The translations under genes were made by a program, and so were the position numbers. A stretch of DNA of 62,141 bases from a virus. This document shows, piece after piece, positions 39,675 to 47,165 of the stretch. Every line of letters starts with the position of its first letter. Within the stretch, counting starts at the first letter, position 1. The stretch spans positions 1-62,141 of the IMG/VR virus record IMGVR_UViG_3300020057_000042; one strand, 5' to 3'. The notes under the pieces were generated by a model, which made no database searches, had not been told where the DNA came from, and worked only from the letters and a program-made list of their open reading frames with translations.

Positions 39675-40207
39675 CCGCCGACATCGACGCCCTGGCCGAC
39701 ACAGTGCGGGCCTGCTTCACTCGCGCACAGTCGCTCGGGCCTACCGACATGAGCGACGGCCATCGCTCTCTTTCCGACCTGGTTGCCATCGCGAAGGAAG
39801 CGGAGCAATCCCTTCTCGCCACACGGAACGCCCTGAGCGGAACGCAACGGGTGCGCGATGACTACAAGTCCCGTGCCAAGGCCGCAGAACGCTTAGTAGT
39901 GCGCCTGCAAGTCGATGTGGAGACATTCAAACAGGTGGCTCATTTTCACGCAGATAAAGCCAATCGAGCGGAACGAGAGCATGACGAACAGCGAGCCTCG
40001 AAGGTACTTGCCCACCAGCAACTCGATCTCACCGAGGCACGGGTGGCCGAACTGGAAGGGGCGCTGGCAGGACTGCTCCCGTGGGCAGGCCGTCAGACAT
40101 TCGAGACTGATGCCTGCTGGGTCATCGCTCGCGATACCCTCGCTGCCCCCGACACCACGGACTGCCGTCACGTCGATAACGGCCCGAGCTGGTGGTGGCG
40201 CTTATGA
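39671..40207 (+). CDS. Modular coiled-coil protein, DIDALADTV family
   Basis: 178 residues. DIDALADTVRACF, LVAIAKEAEQSL, ATRNALSGTQRVRDDYK are nearly the same as in the minus-strand gene at 20119. A coiled coil follows, then RVAELEGAL. A Trp-Gly-rich end lacks the DPKEGT tail. Function unknown. Confidence 0.75.
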   Translation: MTADIDALADTVRACFTRAQSLGPTDMSDGHRSLSDLVAIAKEAEQSLLATRNALSGTQRVRDDYKSRAKAAERLVVRLQVDVETFKQVAHFHADKANRAEREHDEQRASKVLAHQQLDLTEARVAELEGALAGLLPWAGRQTFETDACWVIARDTLAAPDTTDCRHVDNGPSWWWRL

Positions 40208-40647
40208 CCTCCGACTTTGACAACTCGATCCTCAACGAGGTACTCGCCGAGAGAGAACGTCAAGACAAGAAGTGGGGCGGCGTCCCCGGTATTGATCGTC
40301 TTGACGACCACACCTATGCGGCCGTGCTTGGCGAGGAGTTCGGCGAGGTCTGTCAGGCTTGGTTACAGCGCGATGTCAAGGAGTTGCGCCTTGAGTTGAT
40401 TCAGGTTGCCGCCGTTGCTGTCGCTTGGATTGAGGAGATTGACAACGGAGGGGCAATGCAGCGGGCTCTGTTCCGGCAGCCCCTCGCTTCCCCCGACCCG
40501 GAGTTACCGCTCGACCTTGAGCGTGTGCTGCGTGACCCGTCGATCATCGTGCCGCAAGACCAAGCGGTGTTCGAGGCCGTCGCACGGTGGAAGAACGCAC
40601 CGAGCGACACCGCATCCGCTTCCCCCGACCCGAAGGAGGGAACATGA
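40204..40647 (+). CDS. MazG-like nucleotide pyrophosphohydrolase
   Basis: 147 residues from ATG 40204. EVLAERERQDKKWGG, AVLGEEFGEVCQAWLQ (metal-binding EEF..E) and ELRLELIQVAAVAVAWIE follow the MazG-like all-alpha NTP pyrophosphatase pattern. Such enzymes alter nucleotide or (p)ppGpp pools in infected cells. It begins with the MTSDFD cap and ends SPDPKEGT, so the cassette ends were added to an enzyme core. Confidence 0.75.
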   Translation: MTSDFDNSILNEVLAERERQDKKWGGVPGIDRLDDHTYAAVLGEEFGEVCQAWLQRDVKELRLELIQVAAVAVAWIEEIDNGGAMQRALFRQPLASPDPELPLDLERVLRDPSIIVPQDQAVFEAVARWKNAPSDTASASPDPKEGT

Positions 40648-40781
40648 GCGCCGGTTGGAGGCAGCGAATCCGTGAATGGTTGTGTCGCCAATACGGACAC
40701 AGGCCCACAGAGGATGCCAACGCCACGTACTGCCGACGCTGCCTGGTTCTGATCGGCCCGAAGCAAAAGGACACAGCATGA
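40644..40781 (+). CDS. Small zinc-binding protein, 45 residues
   Basis: ATG 40644 with SD GAAGGAGG in the preceding tail. RIREWLCRQYGHRPTEDAN and YCRRCLVL suggest a C-H-C-C zinc site. Function unknown. Confidence 0.6.
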   Translation: MSAGWRQRIREWLCRQYGHRPTEDANATYCRRCLVLIGPKQKDTA

Positions 40782-41509
40782 CCGCTGACTTCGACACGAT
40801 CCGGGCGGCGCTGGCCGACTACGACGCACCCGGAACAGTCGGCCAAACCTCCGTCATGGCCGCTCTCGCCCGTGTTGAGGCAGCAGCCGAACAAGCCGAG
40901 AAGGAAGCGGAGAAGATCCTTCCCGCTGACGAGGTGTGCGCGTGCCTGGACGAAACAGGCGGGCGACAGGTTCGGATCTACGAGCGGTGCGAACGCTGTC
41001 ATGCTCTGATGGAATCGGATTTGGCCGAACAGCTTGCGGAGCAGTCCGAGAGCGCGGACGAGTGGCGCGAACAATGGGAGCGAGCGAAGCAGCGTGCCGA
41101 ACAAGCAGAGAGCGCCGCGAAGGATGCGCAGATGAAGGAGCGGGCGCTGACGGATTACTTCGCGGACGCATCCCGACGAGCGGACGAGTGGCAGGAGCGT
41201 GCCGAACAAGCAGAGCGGGAGCGGGACGAACTGATCCGCAACGGTCTGACCGACCTGACCGAAACAGCCCGCCAGCTAGAGCGATCAGAAGCATGGGCGG
41301 CCGAACTTGAGGCGGACAACCGGGCGATGCAGCAGGAAGCTGACGAGATGGAAGCACGGGTGGAACAAGCCGAGAAGGCTCTGTGCGAAATCGTGATGGC
41401 AGAACCGTTGGAAGTGGACGGCCGGACGATGTGGCCTTCGTTCTCGGGCGAGTTGCAGAACAAAGCTTTCGTCGCCCTCTCGCTGTTGCGCGGCAAGGAC
41501 ACGGGATGA
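40778..41509 (+). CDS. Modular coiled-coil protein, DFDTIR family
   Basis: 243 residues. MTADFDTIRAALADYD cap, CACLDE and CERCHALM zinc-like pair, then over 120 residues of coiled coil built from near-repeats (SADEWREQWERAKQRAEQAE, ADEWQERAEQAERERDEL). Paralogue of 38160. Function unknown; possibly a scaffold or DNA mimic. Confidence 0.7.
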   Translation: MTADFDTIRAALADYDAPGTVGQTSVMAALARVEAAAEQAEKEAEKILPADEVCACLDETGGRQVRIYERCERCHALMESDLAEQLAEQSESADEWREQWERAKQRAEQAESAAKDAQMKERALTDYFADASRRADEWQERAEQAERERDELIRNGLTDLTETARQLERSEAWAAELEADNRAMQQEADEMEARVEQAEKALCEIVMAEPLEVDGRTMWPSFSGELQNKAFVALSLLRGKDTG

Positions 41510-41634
41510 GCGCCAACGATGCTTTCTGGGCAATCGTCTGTACCTCTTACTCGCTTGGCGAGTATGACGAGATGATCTCTCGTTGCAAATCGTGGATCGC
41601 GAGGCTAGAGGTTCCCGCTGGCGGTAACGGATGA
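41506..41634 (+). CDS. 42-residue peptide
   Basis: ATG 41506 overlaps the upstream stop. AFWAIVCTSYSLGEYDEMI; the last codons lie in a dispersed 14-bp element. Function unknown. Confidence 0.5.
   Translation: MSANDAFWAIVCTSYSLGEYDEMISRCKSWIARLEVPAGGNG
41613..41626 (+). repeat. Dispersed 14-bp element (imperfect)
   Basis: TCCCGCTGGCGGTA, one base off, just before the deacetylase ATG at 41631. Confidence 0.5.
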
Positions 41635-42152
41635 CCGTCGTTCTGTTTGAGCCGCACCATGACGATGCTGTCCTTTTCGCGACATACACGTTGCTAAAGG
41701 AGAAGCCTTTGGTCGTCACGGTGATGGGAGCATCTGCTGACGAACGTCCTATGGAGTCACGTCAGGCGATGCTATGTCTTGGTGTTGCGTTTGAGCACTG
41801 GCCTCACCCTGAAGTCTCCCCTGACTTTCGGGAGATCAAGTATGACATGGGGGAGTTGCGGGATGCGGTGGGAGTGACCCGAGTTCTTGCGCCAGCGATT
41901 GAGGACGGGGGCCACGAACAACATTCTCGGGTGGGGCGACTAGCCGCAGAAGTTTTCGGTGCAGACCGTGTTACCCACTACCTCACCTACCGTCGTGGCA
42001 ATATGCGAAGCCAGTCAGACAATGAGGTGGTACCCCAACCTGGGTGGATGGCATCGAAAATGGAAGCCATGTCCTGTTACTCGTCACAGATAGAACGTGA
42101 GAACACTCGCGCGTGGTTCACTTCTGACTGGAGTCGTGAATGGCTCCAGTGA
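41631..42152 (+). CDS. LmbE/PIG-L-type deacetylase
   Basis: 173 residues. PHHDDAVLF (metal-binding HHDD) near residue 8 and GGHEQHSRVGRL near residue 92 (second metal ligand) match the LmbE/GlcNAc-PI deacetylase fold, which removes N-acetyl groups from sugars. With the acetyltransferase and glycosyltransferases that follow, it forms a sugar-processing cassette. Confidence 0.75.
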   Translation: MTVVLFEPHHDDAVLFATYTLLKEKPLVVTVMGASADERPMESRQAMLCLGVAFEHWPHPEVSPDFREIKYDMGELRDAVGVTRVLAPAIEDGGHEQHSRVGRLAAEVFGADRVTHYLTYRRGNMRSQSDNEVVPQPGWMASKMEAMSCYSSQIERENTRAWFTSDWSREWLQ

Positions 42153-42226
42153 TCTCGGCCACCTACTTCTACGCTTCACTTTGGTTGTTCTGGCGTGCCT
42201 GCAAGAAAGGGAGGTTCACGGTATGA
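42140..42226 (+). CDS. 28-residue membrane peptide
   Basis: ATG 42140 overlaps the deacetylase end. VISATYFYASLWLFW is a short membrane helix followed by basic residues (RACKKGR). The stop overlaps the next ATG (ATGA). Function unknown. Confidence 0.4.
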   Translation: MAPVISATYFYASLWLFWRACKKGRFTV

Positions 42227-42885
42227 GCGGCAAGATACTGGATTTCGATTCCGAGTTCTTCGGGATCAAAGTAGGACGGCATGATGGGCCACCGGGTGTC
42301 GCGTATGAGTGGGCGCTCTCCAACGAGATCGAGTGTCTTTACACGCTGCTGCCGATCTCGATGATTGCACAAGCGTACGAGGCGACAGCGCTGGGGTTCC
42401 GACTCGTGGACGTGCGGGTTGAGTTCTCCGCTCGCACTAAAGAGGAGCAGCGGAAGGTGCGCATGGCAACGAGAGGCGACGACGACGCTCTCGCCCTGAT
42501 CGCCCGTTCGTCGTTCAAGCGCACCCGCTTCTACAACGACCGCAAGTTCCCGCCCATGCGCGTCGACGACCTGTACGAGAACTGGGTCCGCGAGCATTGC
42601 GAGACAGGGAGAGTCCTGGTGACCACTGACGAGAACGACAGGCCGGTTGGCTTCGCCACTTTCAAGGACGGGTACGTCAGCCTGATCGCCGTCTCCGAAG
42701 AGCACCGTTATCTGGGTCACGGGGAGGCGCTGATGAAGGGGGCGCTCGACCTCGGCTGGCAGGACGGGTTGCAGGAGATACGGATTGTCACTCAGGGAGG
42801 GAACATCGGTGCGCAAAGAACCTTTCAGAAGGTCGGCTTCCGTTCCGTCCAAACCGACCTCTGGCTGCATTGGCGAAAACCGTGA
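42223..42885 (+). CDS. Sugar N-acetyltransferase-like (GNAT)
   Basis: 220 residues from ATG 42223. FDSEFFGIKVGR at the start is the signature of the WecD/RffC-type amino-sugar N-acetyltransferases; the C-terminal GNAT part has VSLIAVSEEHRYLGHGEALM (acetyl-CoA loop) and TFQKVGF. It probably acetylates an amino sugar linked to a nucleotide or glycan. Confidence 0.7.
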   Translation: MSGKILDFDSEFFGIKVGRHDGPPGVAYEWALSNEIECLYTLLPISMIAQAYEATALGFRLVDVRVEFSARTKEEQRKVRMATRGDDDALALIARSSFKRTRFYNDRKFPPMRVDDLYENWVREHCETGRVLVTTDENDRPVGFATFKDGYVSLIAVSEEHRYLGHGEALMKGALDLGWQDGLQEIRIVTQGGNIGAQRTFQKVGFRSVQTDLWLHWRKP

Positions 42886-43517
42886 GCCGGAAGCTGATGG
42901 TCTGCCCATACTTCGGCGAGTTCCCCGAATGGTGGGACCGTTATCAGGAGCAGATCCCGATGGAAGGATACGACTTCTTCGTCGACACCGATCTCGCGGG
43001 TTTCAAGCAGCGGGTTGGTGACATCCTCGGGATCGAATGTCCGGCCACGGAAGGCTCGTCCAAGATCCACGATTACCGGGCCGTCCTTGGGGTCTTGTAC
43101 GCCGACGAGATCGCACCCTACGACTGGTGGGGCCACACTGATTTCGACTGCGTGTATGGGCGCTTGGATCACTTCGTCACCGACGAGGTTCTGGCCGACT
43201 GCGATGTCTTCTCGGACTGCGCCTACGACTATCTGGCGGGGCCGTTCACGCTCTACCGAGTTGGCTCCGACGCGCACTGGATGTTCCGACATCATCCTGG
43301 GTGGAAGTCAATCCTCGAAGACGAGACGGTGCTCGGATGGGTGGAAACGTCGTTCACCGAGATCGCGAAGCATACGGTTAGGGTGAAGATTCAGGATCAT
43401 CACGCTTTTCAACAGCCCGAACTGCTCTGGAAGGACGGAAAACGACTGATGCACGGTCATCGGGAGATCAGTTACTTCCACTTCAACCGATCGAAAGTAT
43501 GGCCTCTCGATGGCTGA
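42882..43517 (+). CDS. Glycosyltransferase, DUF6625-like
   Basis: 211 residues from GTG 42882 (GTGA overlap). KLMVCPYFGEFPEWW start, KIHDYRAVLGVLYADEIAPYDWWGHTDFD with the D-x-D metal site, and YLAGPFTLYRV match glycosyltransferases found in capsule and exopolysaccharide loci. Transfers a sugar from a nucleotide donor. Confidence 0.65.
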   Translation: MSRKLMVCPYFGEFPEWWDRYQEQIPMEGYDFFVDTDLAGFKQRVGDILGIECPATEGSSKIHDYRAVLGVLYADEIAPYDWWGHTDFDCVYGRLDHFVTDEVLADCDVFSDCAYDYLAGPFTLYRVGSDAHWMFRHHPGWKSILEDETVLGWVETSFTEIAKHTVRVKIQDHHAFQQPELLWKDGKRLMHGHREISYFHFNRSKVWPLDG

Positions 43518-43659
43518 CTGCCGGAGCGGGAAGATCACGTTTGTGTCTAGGATCGAGGCGCAACGCAACGCGAGCAACAGACGCCTCAAAGGGAGGCTCT
43601 ATCCTTATTGCTGCCATATGTGCGGCAAATGGCACCTGTCGAGCAGGGCGAAAGCATGA
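43510..43659 (+). CDS. 49-residue zinc-knuckle protein
   Basis: ATG 43510. KITFVSRIEAQRNASNRR and YCCHMCGKWHLS, a small actinophage protein with a zinc knuckle. Function unknown. Confidence 0.6.
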   Translation: MADCRSGKITFVSRIEAQRNASNRRLKGRLYPYCCHMCGKWHLSSRAKA

Positions 43660-43862
43660 TCTGCCCCAAGTGCGACCGCTGGTATGACCCCGGTGAAGAA
43701 CCCGATCCCTGCCTCGGAATGCTCGAAGGAGTGCTAGGTGCCTGCTGCGGCCACGGCAACGACAAGGTGGCGTACGTGACGTTCGCGAACGGTGTGGTGC
43801 TACGTCCTTTCCATCTAGAGCGTGACTGTCGCGTGTTCCGCCCGTCGAGGAAGCCATGCTGA
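43656..43862 (+). CDS. Small zinc-binding phage protein
   Basis: 68 residues from ATG 43656. CPKCDRWYDPG, PCLGMLEGVLGACCGHG and AYVTFANGVVLRP, a common actinophage protein with two cysteine pairs. Function unknown. Confidence 0.65.
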   Translation: MICPKCDRWYDPGEEPDPCLGMLEGVLGACCGHGNDKVAYVTFANGVVLRPFHLERDCRVFRPSRKPC

Positions 43863-44371
43863 CCGTCATCGACATCGGCTGTGCGAAGTACGGAGGGGAC
43901 GAGTCGATCCCGTATCTGATCGAGGAGTTCTCACCTGATCTGCTTTGGGGTTTCGATCCGAACGCCAAGGACGAACAGTACGAGTTGAACGGCTGCAAGG
44001 TGACGGTGGAGAAGAAAGTGGTGTGGACCTACAGCGGCGTGATTGGCTTCAACATCGCCGCTACGAGCGGGAGAGTCGATGAGAAAGGACACGTCCGGTT
44101 CCCGTGCTTGGACATCCTCGGACTCGTAAACAGGGCGGCGGGGAACGGAGAGGTGATCGTCAAGATGGATGCCGAAGGAGCCGAGTATGAGATCCTTCCG
44201 CATCTTCGCGACAACCGAACTGATCGGCTTCTGCGCCTCCTCTGGGTTGAGCCTCACTGCCGCTCCTGCGGTAACGGGGGAGGCCATCGCGAGGGGTGCC
44301 AGGGAACCTACAACGAGTACGTCGAACTGGAGGCTTCAATGCGCTGCGAAATGCACAGGTGGAACCGATGA
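43856..44371 (+). CDS. FkbM-type methyltransferase
   Basis: 171 residues. VIDIGCAKYGG (SAM-binding glycine motif), GFDPNAKD, VVWTYSGVIGF and VKMDAEGAEYEIL are the FkbM methyltransferase signature. FkbM enzymes O-methylate sugars. It sits between glycosyltransferases, so it likely methylates the same glycan. Confidence 0.8.
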   Translation: MLTVIDIGCAKYGGDESIPYLIEEFSPDLLWGFDPNAKDEQYELNGCKVTVEKKVVWTYSGVIGFNIAATSGRVDEKGHVRFPCLDILGLVNRAAGNGEVIVKMDAEGAEYEILPHLRDNRTDRLLRLLWVEPHCRSCGNGGGHREGCQGTYNEYVELEASMRCEMHRWNR

Positions 44372-45045
44372 ACGTCTCAGCCTGCCTCGTCACACGCGGT
44401 GACCTAGACATGCAGCCGGTGATCGACTCTCTGCCTCCATCGTGGGAGATTGTGATCTGGGACAACTCCGGCAAGATCCTTATGAGGCCCGGTTCTGACG
44501 ACGGAGATCCTCGCGCAATGCAACGTCTGTGGGGAGTGACTGTGGCAGACCTTTCCGTCTACGGGCGCTACGCCGCCATCGAGTACGCCTCCCACGACCT
44601 GATCTGGGTTTCCGACGACGATGTGATCGTAAGTGACCCACAGGCGATCGTGGACGAGTGGCTTTACCGATGGGGTTACGGCGGTGATCTGGGAGACTCC
44701 CTGTGGGGGATGACCGCGAACATGCCGCAGGAGTTTCGCCACGACGGCTACACCGATTCGTGCCTCGTCGGCTTCGGATCGTGCTTCCACCGGGACGCGC
44801 CAAAGCGAGCGTTCGAGAAGTTCTTCGGAACGGGGAGGAATGGCCAGCACTACACTCGCGATCACGCGCACTTCAACAGGTGCGCTGACGTGGTCTTCAC
44901 GACCCTCACTCCGCGTGTCCTTGTGGACATCCCGAAGACGGATCGCGAGATGGCGTCTGACAGCAATCGCATGTGGAGGCAACCCGGACATCTGGACGAA
45001 AGGACACGGATGCTCAACCTCGTTCGACAGGTACGAGATGCCTGA
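44368..45045 (+). CDS. Glycosyltransferase-like protein
   Basis: 225 residues from ATG 44368. NVSACLVTRGDLDMQPVI, IVIWDNSG, DLSVYGRYAAIEYA, then IWVSDDDVIVSDPQAI with a DDDV metal site; GT-A fold as in phage-encoded glycosyltransferases. Start overlaps the methyltransferase stop. Confidence 0.7.
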   Translation: MNVSACLVTRGDLDMQPVIDSLPPSWEIVIWDNSGKILMRPGSDDGDPRAMQRLWGVTVADLSVYGRYAAIEYASHDLIWVSDDDVIVSDPQAIVDEWLYRWGYGGDLGDSLWGMTANMPQEFRHDGYTDSCLVGFGSCFHRDAPKRAFEKFFGTGRNGQHYTRDHAHFNRCADVVFTTLTPRVLVDIPKTDREMASDSNRMWRQPGHLDERTRMLNLVRQVRDA

Positions 45046-45736
45046 AGTCGAGATCCTTTACCTTGCCTGGAACCGTCTGGACTACACGAGCCTGACGTGG
45101 TACGAGATGATGCGCCACACCGACTGGGATCTGGTTACGAACGTCACCGTCTACGACGACGGCTCGCAGGACGGAACCCTGGAGTTCCTCCGAGAGCATC
45201 TTTCAGATTGCCCCGTTCACACCGAGTTGCGGGTCAGCAACCTTCGCAGCCCTCCGGCGATAATGAATCACTTTCTTGCGACCGAGCGGGCACCGTTGTT
45301 CGTGAAGCTCGACAACGACATCGCCGTCCCTTCCGGCTGGCTGAACCGCCTTCACGAAGTGATGGTCGCCCATCCCGACATTGACTTGCTCGGCATGGAG
45401 GCAGGACAAACGGTGGTGCCGGAAGGGAAGCCTTCCTACGGCATTCAGGAAGCGTCTCACATCGGTGGGGTGGGGATGATGCGGACACGGGTGCTTCAGA
45501 ATCTTCCCGAGATCCCCTACCGTGGTCGCTTCGGATTTACCGAACACCAAGATCGTCACCAACTGAAGGGAGCCTGGATCACTCCTGATCTTCTGGTGCC
45601 CCAGTTGGACAGGATTCCCGACGAGCCTTGGAAGTCACTTGGTGTGGACTACGTGAGTCGGGGCTGGCAGAGAGACTGGCCTTTGTACAGGTCCGCGAGC
45701 AGCCCGTACTGGGATTGGATCAAGGAGACACTGTGA
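45038..45736 (+). CDS. Glycosyltransferase, GT2-like
   Basis: 232 residues from ATG 45038. VEILYLAWNRLDYTSLTW, VTVYDDGSQDGTLEF, and LFVKLDNDIAVPSGWL (DND metal site). Family 2-type inverting transferase. Overlaps its neighbours by 4-8 bases. Confidence 0.75.
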   Translation: MPEVEILYLAWNRLDYTSLTWYEMMRHTDWDLVTNVTVYDDGSQDGTLEFLREHLSDCPVHTELRVSNLRSPPAIMNHFLATERAPLFVKLDNDIAVPSGWLNRLHEVMVAHPDIDLLGMEAGQTVVPEGKPSYGIQEASHIGGVGMMRTRVLQNLPEIPYRGRFGFTEHQDRHQLKGAWITPDLLVPQLDRIPDEPWKSLGVDYVSRGWQRDWPLYRSASSPYWDWIKETL

Positions 45737-46482
45737 AGTTGACCGCGATGATGTTGACCAGAAACGAAGCCTCGCGCTATCTGAAGTGGACGATCCCTTC
45801 CCTCCTGTCGTTTTGCGATGAGGTCAGGGTCATTGACGACGACTCCGTGGACGGCACCCACAACATCCTTCGTGACTACGGCTGCATCGTGAAGCGCAAT
45901 GATCGCCCCATGTTTTTCGAGCACGAAGGAAGAGCAAGGAACGCTTTGCTCGACTTCGCCCTTGAAGGCAAGCCGGACTTTCTGTTTGCTGTGGACGCCG
46001 ACGAAATCGTTGCTGATGGGGATGCGATCAGGGACGCCCTGCTCTCGCGCACCTCCGCTTCCGGTGTGTGGAACCTGACGATGGAAGAAGTCTGGAAGGC
46101 CGACGAACGGTTCCTGTACGAGCGAGTGGACGGCCAGTGGGGATCACGGAAGTGCCCGGTGCTGTTCGAGGTTCCCGCCAGGATTCCGTCCAACTGGCGG
46201 ATCGCTGACCGGGCTTTGGCGTGTGGGAGGGAGCCGATGCCGGTGGCGAAAGCGGGTGTGCGTCGTGCTCCCGTCGTCACGTCCCTGTTTCATCTCGGGT
46301 GGGCAAACGAGTCGGAGCGCGAGACGAGATACGACCGCTACGTCAAGCATGACGGAGGGGCGTTCCACGCGAGCGCCCATCTGAACTCGATCATGTTCGG
46401 TGACGAACTCGTCAAACTCGCTCCGCGTGAGTGGCCGAAAGGACTGGATCGCGAAGGGCTACTGGAGAGGATCAACCAATGA
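45733..46482 (+). CDS. Glycosyltransferase, GT2-like
   Basis: 249 residues from GTG 45733. AMMLTRNEASRYLKWTIPS, VRVIDDDSVDGTHNIL, EGRARNALLDFAL and FLFAVDADEIV (DAD metal site) are clear GT2 motifs; the C-terminus has the LFHLGWANESERETRYDRY pattern of phage glycosyltransferases. Last enzyme of the cassette. Confidence 0.8.
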   Translation: MKLTAMMLTRNEASRYLKWTIPSLLSFCDEVRVIDDDSVDGTHNILRDYGCIVKRNDRPMFFEHEGRARNALLDFALEGKPDFLFAVDADEIVADGDAIRDALLSRTSASGVWNLTMEEVWKADERFLYERVDGQWGSRKCPVLFEVPARIPSNWRIADRALACGREPMPVAKAGVRRAPVVTSLFHLGWANESERETRYDRYVKHDGGAFHASAHLNSIMFGDELVKLAPREWPKGLDREGLLERINQ

Positions 46483-46694
46483 CCTTGTTTCCGTATCGCA
46501 CTTCCCACATGTTCCTCCTTGGCCTGATCCTGATTGACCTTCCCATCATCCTCGCCGTCGCGGTGATCGGCTGGCAGCACGGCTACGTCAACACCTACGA
46601 GAGCATCATGGATTGGCGCACGAGCCATCCCTGGTCGTTCATCCCTTCGCTTGCCCTCCTTGTCGTTCTTGTGCGAAGATGGAGGAGAGCATGA
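46479..46694 (+). CDS. Small membrane protein, 71 residues
   Basis: ATG 46479 overlaps the previous stop. Two hydrophobic segments (FLLGLILIDLPIILAVAVIG and FIPSLALLVVLV) and a basic end (RRWRRA). Function unknown; could anchor the sugar enzymes. Confidence 0.55.
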   Translation: MTLFPYRTSHMFLLGLILIDLPIILAVAVIGWQHGYVNTYESIMDWRTSHPWSFIPSLALLVVLVRRWRRA

Positions 46695-47017
46695 GAGTCC
46701 CTGACTGGTATGCACTTCTCCTTTTGGCGTTCGCCGCGTTTCGCGTTTACCGGCTGATCGCCGAAGACACGATCCTCGACCGTCCTCGCGCTTGGATTCT
46801 AGGGTTGAGTGGCTGGCAGGAAGGGAAGCCAACCCCGAAAGGCTACCGCGCAAAGTGGGGGGAGTTCATCACCTGCGGCTGGTGCATGGGCGCTCACGTC
46901 TCGTTGGTCTTCTGGATCGGCTACCAGATATGGCCGCACGGAACACTCGTTTTCGCGGCACCGTGGGCAATCTCGTTGATCGTTGGGATCATCACTCACG
47001 CGCTGAACGATAAGTAG
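46691..47017 (+). CDS. DUF1360-like membrane protein
   Basis: 108 residues from ATG 46691 (overlap). FRVYRLIAEDTILDRPRAWIL then CGWCMGAHVSLVFWIGY is the DUF1360 pattern (D, P, R and a CxxCxGxW/H membrane helix). Frequently found next to portal genes in actinophages. Function unknown. Confidence 0.7.
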   Translation: MRVPDWYALLLLAFAAFRVYRLIAEDTILDRPRAWILGLSGWQEGKPTPKGYRAKWGEFITCGWCMGAHVSLVFWIGYQIWPHGTLVFAAPWAISLIVGIITHALNDK

Positions 47018-47070
47018 TGTCCTCATCAGGCGTTACTCTCTGAGCGACATATCCTTTCGCGAAGGAGTAG

Positions 47071-47163
47071 ATGATGGACGCACAGAACGTGATTTGGGGC
47101 TGCGGTTGCAAGAAAGTGAAGGTTCCACCGGCTGAACCGCCGCCCGCCCAGCCCGGTAGCTGA
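47071..47163 (+). CDS. 30-residue CGC peptide
   Basis: ATG 47071 with SD GAAGGAG. Contains WGCGCKKVKVPPAEPPPAQ; a short cysteine-containing, proline-rich peptide before the portal, also seen in other actinophages. Function unknown. Confidence 0.5.
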   Translation: MMDAQNVIWGCGCKKVKVPPAEPPPAQPGS

Positions 47164-47165
47164 TC

